Positions 13,154-18,459 of a stretch of 18,459 nt of DNA are shown piece by piece (positions within the stretch are counted from its first letter, which is position 1; every line of letters starts with the position of its first letter). Under the pieces are notes generated by a model. It made no database searches, was not told the origin of the DNA, and saw only the letters and a list, made by a program, of their open reading frames with translations. Origin of the DNA: a bacterium (GTDB taxonomy: Bacteria; Auribacterota; UBA3054; B51-G9); assembly GCA_029933535.1 (NCBI GenBank), contig JAOZNZ010000007.1:630-19088 (forward strand). The letters run 5' to 3'. Position numbers and translations under genes: made by a program.

Positions 13154-16100
13154 TTACTCTTTTAAATTGTAAGGTCGTACACTTGTATGATGTAATATTA
13201 TAAATCGCCAATCAGTCTCAAGAAGTTTTTTCTCATCTTCCGGTAAATCCAGGGACATAATACTGTCAATCATCTTTCCTGCTTTGTCAGAATCAGAATG
13301 CTTGCAAATAAGGTATCCAAGGTCAAGATAATTATGTAAATTCAGTTTATTCGTTTGAATACCATGCGTAAATTGATTCGTAGCTAAATCAAACTTTCCA
13401 AAGCATGCAAACACATTACCGCAATAGTTATAATATTCGGATACGTCATTCAGATATGGCTTTGTTTCATCTATTTTTGAAAAAACATCTTCTAACGAAG
13501 GGGGTATCCCCTTTTCAACAAGCATATCCAAAATAATATAGCGCCAATCTTGAGTTATTTGATTAACAGTATTGCTTGCTTTAATAAACTCAGTAACATT
13601 TGTAAAAACATTTTCCGCTTTCGCATATCTTTTCATTCTATAATTAAGCAACCCGTCCGCAAGGTAAGCATCTAAATATAATGGTACCTTTTTCTCTGCG
13701 AGTTTAAACATTTTCTCTGTTTTATTGTACTGAAGTTTACATTTGTATATTTCAGCAGCTTGAACATACAGCCTTGCGGCAACGGCTGCATTTGTCTCTT
13801 TCCCGGCTCTTTTTTCAAGAGATGCAATTACAGGGTCACGTATGTCCATTTGTGACCTGCTGCTAAGATAGCGCAGGATCCGCTGATAACGTTTGTCCTT
13901 TGACCATTCCCAACGTTCTTCCATCGGAAGTTTTTCAATTTCTTTTTGCAAATCTTCCCATCTGTCATATGTTGAAACAGTATCTCCAATGGTTACATAT
14001 AACTGGGCTCCCTCAATCTTCCAGCTTATCCGTTTATTTACTGTAGTAGCTGAATTAGCCAATGAGTTTAAATATTGAAACGCTTTATCAAGCCCTCCTG
14101 CACGGGTATACATTTTCGCTAATCTTTCCCGGGAAGTAGTGCGTCGCGCTTCGCTATTATGTTCGTCAAGGTTTTTTGTTTCCCAAAGGATTGCGTTTTC
14201 ATAATCTCCGGTTTCATTTAGAAGAGATGAAATGAATGAATTGCATCTTCCAATCCATGCCAATTTATTTTCAGTCCATTTATCCCTGGCTAGTTTTCCG
14301 TTTTCTGTATGATTTGCCTGAATGGAAACCGGCATTTTAAGTTCATCCGCATAATATGAAAGAACATCGTGACAACTTGCTAAAGCAGCGTTATAATTGC
14401 TTAGAGCGCGATATGCAATCGCAGTTGCATATTGCGCGCCTATAAATCTTTTGCCATATCGTTTTTGGTATTCTTCTGCCGCGCATTTATTCAGTTCAAC
14501 TATTTTATTAAAATCATTTGTTTTTTTAGAAGATTCTATTTTTGCTTCTAAACGATATAAAGATGGATTTTGAGGATCAATTTTTTGGGCAGACTTAACA
14601 GCATTAACCGCGATTATTAAGTTTGTGTTTTTTAAAGCATTCTCTGCAAATAAACGATAATAATAAACAGCACGTTCATTATCAATCCCAAAATTTCTTG
14701 TTTTATTTATAAATTTATCGAATTTATAAAAATTAGTGGTGCTATAATCTTTCAATGAATATAAAACACGGTTTGCTGCCTTTTTCTTGTTCTGTTTAAA
14801 ACCACCCACACAGGCAATATCTTCTCCTGCAACACCATCAGCAATACATTTTTGCAAATCAACATCACAACTTCCCTTGTACCAGTTTAGTAATTGATCG
14901 GCAATGAGCGAATTTCCCGGAGCTGCTGAATTTGCATTACGCAACAGGTTAAGGGATACAAATTTATTCCATTTTGAAGTATGGATTATATTAACAACAG
15001 GCACCGTAAAAGGAAAAGTCAAATGTTTATAAGCTGTCTGCGAAAAAATTTTTCCCGATTTATAATTACCGATGAGCCATAAAGAAGAATTGGCATCAGG
15101 AGAATAATTCAAGAAATTTGTCAGCCATTCTTTTAAGCAAATGCTCTCATAAGAATTTTTTGCTTCTTTTGTTAAATAATCATATAAATAATAACGCGTC
15201 CTAAGAGAGTCACAAATATCACTATCACTGACAAACAAGATGCTGTCATTCTGTTTTACGACTTTTTCAAGAAACACTGACGCACCTGACAAATCATGCA
15301 CAATTTTATTTTGAAGTTTTTTTTGAAAGGATTGATATTGTCCAAATCCCCACACAACAATTGTTGCAATTACAAAAACTGCAAAACAACATTTAATAAT
15401 TATTCCTAACCATCCGCGAAGTTTTGCTGTCATTCCTGCGATTTCAATGAAACATTGAATAACAAGAAGAATGACAAACGGCAAAAGAAACGAACTGTTA
15501 GCAGGGTGCATACTTTTATATGGTGAAAATAGCCACAAAATAAAAGTAACAAAAATAACAGTTCCCCAAACGCGCGCTTCACCCGTTTTCTTAATAATAC
15601 TATGAACGACAGTTATAAGAATTGCTAAAGAAAATATAATAAATAAAGCAGGTTGTAAATCTGTTTTAGCTATGTTGCACGAAATATCCATCAACAAATT
15701 TGTAAAGAAACCCGGAACGGTCAATAACATTAAATGTGTTTTATCATAAGCCATCCATTGCAAAATAAAAAAAGGTGCGGCAATTAACAAACTGCCAATC
15801 GCGGCAATTTTATAAATCCTGGAAACCAGTTTATTATTGCTTCGTTCCCGAATCGAGAAAATTACAAACCAGATCAGATGAGCCAAAACCACAAGCGAAA
15901 CAAGCGGCGAGATTAAAAGTCCCGTTAATGCAAGAATCAGGTAAATTATGACATTTTTTTGCTTGGGGGTATTTCTTAATAACGAAAATGCCCATTGGAC
16001 TATTAACACAGCCCATATTATCAGGGAGACTTTTGAAATTTCCTGTGACGAAGTTATAAGTATAGCAGAAAATCCGGCAATAATAGAAGCGATTAAACCG

Positions 16101-16480
16101 GCAAATAAATTACTGTTTCGTCGCGCTATACCGGCGATAAGCAACAGACTCCATATGCCAAAAGCTGCAAAAACATATCTTCCATAAACAGGAGGTTCGC
16201 CACACAAGAAACTCAGGCGCATTATTATTGCAGTTAACGGTTCATTCCATGAGATACCGGTAAACAGGTTTGAAAACGTGGGTGGCAGTATTGCGCCGAA
16301 ACGAGTTAGAACGTCAGCTTCTGAAGTAGTTAATCCCACAGATAGAATATGGTTAATTCGTAAGAAAGAAAAAACAACCATTAAAAGCCAAAACAACACT
16401 TTCAGCAACCGGTCATTTGTGCTAAGAGAGTTGTTTTTAGTATTATTCAGATTATCTGTGTTTTGTATTTCAGACATCAT
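13154..16480 (-). CDS. GT-C-like membrane protein with large C-terminal TPR domain
   Basis: The 1108-aa protein has about ten hydrophobic segments between residues 26 and 381. The first extracytoplasmic loop carries TTSEAD (51-56, E54) and SWNEPLTAIIMR (77-88), where GT39/GT83-type enzymes have an acidic residue and an HxP-like block. RYVFAAFGIWSLLLIAGIARR (101-121) and SSQEISKVSLI (144-154) follow the order of that fold, but the motifs are weak, so catalytic activity is uncertain. Residues about 390-600 are extracytoplasmic and mixed alpha/beta; about 600-1100 is TPR-like helical (NLIIAVNAVKSAQKIDPQNP, 620-639; YLDAYLADGLLNYRMKRYAKAE). GT-C enzymes use polyprenyl-linked sugars outside the membrane. 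The start overlaps the upstream stop as ATGA, implying translational coupling. Confidence 0.72.
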   Translation of the reverse strand: MMSEIQNTDNLNNTKNNSLSTNDRLLKVLFWLLMVVFSFLRINHILSVGLTTSEADVLTRFGAILPPTFSNLFTGISWNEPLTAIIMRLSFLCGEPPVYGRYVFAAFGIWSLLLIAGIARRNSNLFAGLIASIIAGFSAILITSSQEISKVSLIIWAVLIVQWAFSLLRNTPKQKNVIIYLILALTGLLISPLVSLVVLAHLIWFVIFSIRERSNNKLVSRIYKIAAIGSLLIAAPFFILQWMAYDKTHLMLLTVPGFFTNLLMDISCNIAKTDLQPALFIIFSLAILITVVHSIIKKTGEARVWGTVIFVTFILWLFSPYKSMHPANSSFLLPFVILLVIQCFIEIAGMTAKLRGWLGIIIKCCFAVFVIATIVVWGFGQYQSFQKKLQNKIVHDLSGASVFLEKVVKQNDSILFVSDSDICDSLRTRYYLYDYLTKEAKNSYESICLKEWLTNFLNYSPDANSSLWLIGNYKSGKIFSQTAYKHLTFPFTVPVVNIIHTSKWNKFVSLNLLRNANSAAPGNSLIADQLLNWYKGSCDVDLQKCIADGVAGEDIACVGGFKQNKKKAANRVLYSLKDYSTTNFYKFDKFINKTRNFGIDNERAVYYYRLFAENALKNTNLIIAVNAVKSAQKIDPQNPSLYRLEAKIESSKKTNDFNKIVELNKCAAEEYQKRYGKRFIGAQYATAIAYRALSNYNAALASCHDVLSYYADELKMPVSIQANHTENGKLARDKWTENKLAWIGRCNSFISSLLNETGDYENAILWETKNLDEHNSEARRTTSRERLAKMYTRAGGLDKAFQYLNSLANSATTVNKRISWKIEGAQLYVTIGDTVSTYDRWEDLQKEIEKLPMEERWEWSKDKRYQRILRYLSSRSQMDIRDPVIASLEKRAGKETNAAVAARLYVQAAEIYKCKLQYNKTEKMFKLAEKKVPLYLDAYLADGLLNYRMKRYAKAENVFTNVTEFIKASNTVNQITQDWRYIILDMLVEKGIPPSLEDVFSKIDETKPYLNDVSEYYNYCGNVFACFGKFDLATNQFTHGIQTNKLNLHNYLDLGYLICKHSDSDKAGKMIDSIMSLDLPEDEKKLLETDWRFIILHHTSVRPYNLKE

Positions 16481-17865
16481 GCATTTTCATTTTCTGAATT
16501 TTGCTTTACGAATAAAAGAGAAAACGCTTCAACTATCGTTGCTGCAATTCCAGCAGTACAAATTATGTAAAATGGTGTAGAAATCACTGCATAACGTTGC
16601 TGAATAATATAAATACTGCTTAGAATCAGCAACGAAACAGCACCAATTAATCTACCTCGGGAAATAATTCGAAATATATAACCTATTACCGTAATTATAA
16701 TAAAGATGACAGGTAAGATAAGAAGAAACCAGGTATAAAGTGTATTCGAACTATTGATAAAGATATTCAATCTGCCTATTTCCCAGTTATCAATAAATAT
16801 ATTTATACCTTTATAGAAAGCAAAAAAGAATGGCAGAAAAACCAGAACCGCCGCTGAATAAGAAAAGATAATTCTAAGCAATACACCTGATTTCGGGATC
16901 GTAAATGTTTCGTAAGGAAATCTTGAAACTTTAGTTGATTTATAATCCGTAAGCCAGTCTAAAATTATATTACGCTCACGGTGAAAGATAGGTAAAGCAA
17001 ACAGTATAGCCGACGTAACAATCGTCATCCCGAAAGAAAGCATAATTATCAACGCAAGAGTTTCCACAGATAATATGGATTTTGAAATAAAAAAAACGCC
17101 GGTAATGCTTAAAGTCAAAACAATTATTCCAACAAAAATAGCGGTTGCCATATAACGCGAAAAACCGGTATCACCCCGAATTTTCTTCCATAAGCTTTTT
17201 GTTTTTTTTCTTCTTGCTTCATGTGCCAAACGAATAAATTTTTTCCATTCAGGCAGGGTTCTTGTTCCGATTGACCATAAAATCAAGATCAATATAATAG
17301 CAAAAAACCAGCTTTGTAAAAGCAATGCTTCAGCAAAAACACCTGTACTGAAAAGTAAAACAGTTGCTGCAGACCATAATCCCCAGCGTAAGATTGTGTC
17401 TTTTGAAATTGCTGTTATTAATAAGTTGAAATTAAAAAGTACAACAAATATTCTTAATGCATGCTCTCCCCAAAGCGATGGCGGTGTAAGAGCGAGAATG
17501 ATCGCGCTTAAAAGACCTGTAATTTTACTGCTGCACATACTTCCGACACGATAGATCATTAAAACAGCCAGTACAGCCATCAATCCGTCCCAAATTCTAA
17601 ATTTGCCAACCGGATAAACTGTTTTACCTTTGTACAAACTATAGAAAACTATTTGATTCAAATAGTTTAAGTCGTGTATAACCGCCTTCCTTACTGTTCT
17701 AATAATATTCTGACCTGCGACACTTGGAGCTACTGCTTCCATTCGTATCAGGTCAGCCATTTTTATATTTTTTTGTGAATATCTTATATGGCTGGCAAAA
17801 GTAAACAGCATAACACCGGCAATACTTACTATTAAAATATTTCTACTGAACTGAGAAGTTTTCAT
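16477..17865 (-). CDS. Multi-spanning membrane protein, GT-C-like, no recognised family
   Basis: The 462-aa protein has about ten to eleven hydrophobic segments, the first at about 8-26. After it comes a loop with HDLNYLNQIVFYSLYK (64-79), which has the position and flavour of the HxPLyY-type loop of GT-C glycosyltransferases. Then WDGLMAVLAVLMIYRVGSM (92-110), GLLSAIILALTPPSLWGEHA (117-136) and LRIFVVLFNFNLLITA (137-152) follow the order of that fold. A clear catalytic acidic pair is not evident, so it may be a degenerate or accessory GT-C protein. A basic cytoplasmic segment (HEARRKKTKSLWKK) sits mid-protein. Its stop overlaps the start of the 1108-aa gene by four bases (ATGA). Either function, mannosyl-type transfer or structural partner, is inference. 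Confidence 0.6.
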   Translation of the reverse strand: MKTSQFSRNILIVSIAGVMLFTFASHIRYSQKNIKMADLIRMEAVAPSVAGQNIIRTVRKAVIHDLNYLNQIVFYSLYKGKTVYPVGKFRIWDGLMAVLAVLMIYRVGSMCSSKITGLLSAIILALTPPSLWGEHALRIFVVLFNFNLLITAISKDTILRWGLWSAATVLLFSTGVFAEALLLQSWFFAIILILILWSIGTRTLPEWKKFIRLAHEARRKKTKSLWKKIRGDTGFSRYMATAIFVGIIVLTLSITGVFFISKSILSVETLALIIMLSFGMTIVTSAILFALPIFHRERNIILDWLTDYKSTKVSRFPYETFTIPKSGVLLRIIFSYSAAVLVFLPFFFAFYKGINIFIDNWEIGRLNIFINSSNTLYTWFLLILPVIFIIITVIGYIFRIISRGRLIGAVSLLILSSIYIIQQRYAVISTPFYIICTAGIAATIVEAFSLLFVKQNSENENA

Positions 17866-17900
17866 TATTTTACATTTTTGAATTTTTATATTCTCTTTTT

Positions 17901-17929
17901 ATTACAAATGAAATCAAACTTATTCACAA
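17901..17929 (-). promoter_or_regulatory. Possible promoter before the GT-C-like operon part
   Basis: On the minus strand, TTGTGA (17929-17924) and TGTAAT (17906-17901) are 17 bases apart, resembling a sigma70-type -35/-10 pair with two and one mismatches. The pair lies in the 65-base AT-rich spacer before the 462-aa gene and is the only such spacer in the run from 8762 to 17865. Chance is possible in this base composition. Confidence 0.3.
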
Positions 17930-17930
17930 T

Positions 17931-18459
17931 CTAATCGGACGGAGGACGGTTTAATATAATACGTGAAATAGAAATATTACGATCCCATCCGCGCGAATTA
18001 TTATATGTATCATTTGTAAATTCAATAATAACATCTGAAGGTTCGTTTTCAATCTTCACGTCAAACGTGTACGCGTTAAAAACTCCATTGGTTGATATTA
18101 CACGCAAACTTTTGAATGTGTTATCTGCCCAAACCCTTATTTTACAAGCCGGATCAAAACCTGAAGCTTTCGCTTTTTCATAAGGCGTTCCGGCATCCCG
18201 AGCCATAATTGTCATTTTATAATCGCCGGGTATCGCCCATAACTTACCTTCAACCTGCTGATTATTAACGATTGTAAGAATACCTCCATTTTTTTTCACC
18301 GCCTTATCAGCAGTTCTCGGATGCAGCCATTCTACTGCCGGCATTTCAATAGTATTATACGACTTTAGTTTCGTTTTATTACCATCATATAAAAAGTATA
18401 GAGCATTCGCGTTATTTGTAAAATTTGAAAGAGATTCCTTGAAATATTTTTCCGCTTCT
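17931..18459 (-). CDS. Partial CDS: protein with C-terminal CBM36/CBM60-like carbohydrate-binding domain
   Basis: The frame stays open from the TAG at 17933-17931 to the right edge, so the gene is truncated at its 5' end and the ATG at 18344 is internal. The first visible residues (EAEKYFKESLSNF) look like the end of a helical repeat. The last 100 or so have DYKMTIMARDAGTPYEKAKA, CKIRVWADN and FTNDTYNNSRGWDRNISI, then SRIILN. This is the pattern of calcium-dependent xylan-binding-type modules (PF16841 and CBM36/60-like), where an ND...DRN stretch supplies metal ligands. I infer an extracytoplasmic beta-sandwich that binds a glycan. The full protein may be another membrane or TPR protein like its neighbours. 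Confidence 0.6.
   Translation of the reverse strand, partial: EAEKYFKESLSNFTNNANALYFLYDGNKTKLKSYNTIEMPAVEWLHPRTADKAVKKNGGILTIVNNQQVEGKLWAIPGDYKMTIMARDAGTPYEKAKASGFDPACKIRVWADNTFKSLRVISTNGVFNAYTFDVKIENEPSDVIIEFTNDTYNNSRGWDRNISISRIILNRPPSD

Noticed and set aside
1..18459. tRNA, rRNA, insertion sequence or integrase genes
   Set aside because: No cloverleaf, rRNA-like block, transposase motif or terminal inverted repeat with target duplication was seen.

Overview
The window comes from an AT-rich, diderm (Gram-negative-type) bacterium. The evidence is a putative lipoprotein signal, an O-antigen polymerase/ligase-type surface polysaccharide locus, and proteins with signal peptides. Several genes carry GGAG ribosome sites, while others have only AT-rich leaders. 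A DUF1844 protein, tetratricopeptide-rich GT-C-like membrane proteins and repeat-filled spacers would fit the PVC (Planctomycetes-Verrucomicrobia-Chlamydiae/Lentisphaerae) group or a related environmental lineage. Nothing here fixes the phylum, so treat that as a guess.

Layout. Positions 1-502 hold no gene I can support: a heptanucleotide tandem array, GC-rich hairpin elements and an AT-rich leader with a possible extended -10 promoter. Four plus-strand genes follow (503-5626): a three-part fusion (PlsC-like acyltransferase, acyl carrier protein, acyl-AMP ligase), a TraB/GumN-type lipoprotein, a DUF1844 protein with a repetitive acidic/basic tail, and pantothenate synthetase (panC). The strand switches at 5627-5784, where two heptanucleotide arrays separate convergent genes. 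Everything from 5785 to the right edge is on the minus strand.

Read in the direction of transcription, the right-hand block is a surface-polysaccharide cluster: a 5'-truncated gene with a C-terminal carbohydrate-binding-like domain (to 17931), a GT-C-like membrane protein (462 aa), a GT-C-like membrane protein fused to TPRs (1108 aa), an exported TPR protein (443 aa), a hexapeptide-repeat O-acetyltransferase (190 aa), an O-antigen polymerase/ligase-like protein (431 aa) and a GT4 glycosyltransferase (380 aa). From the 462-aa gene to the GT4 gene the spacings run from a 4-base ATGA overlap to a few tens of bases, which points to one operon. After a 210-base repeat-filled gap come a second, larger O-antigen ligase/polymerase-like protein with an extracytoplasmic C-terminal domain (722 aa) and a small exported lysine-rich protein (171 aa).

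Likely cooperation (inference): the GT4 enzyme adds sugars to a lipid-linked glycan on the cytoplasmic face, the acetyltransferase decorates it, one Wzy/WaaL-type protein polymerises it and the other polymerises it or transfers it to an acceptor, and the GT-C/TPR and carbohydrate-binding proteins act outside the inner membrane. No initiating phosphoglycosyltransferase, flippase or export outer-membrane protein is visible, so the locus probably continues beyond the right edge or depends on genes elsewhere.

The most unusual features are the fusion at 503-3148, the GT-C/TPR gene set sharing an extracytoplasmic domain, and the many distinct period-7 (and some period-9) repeat arrays in the intergenic spacers. 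Two of those composite arrays lie in the same orientation on either side of the 722-aa/171-aa gene pair.
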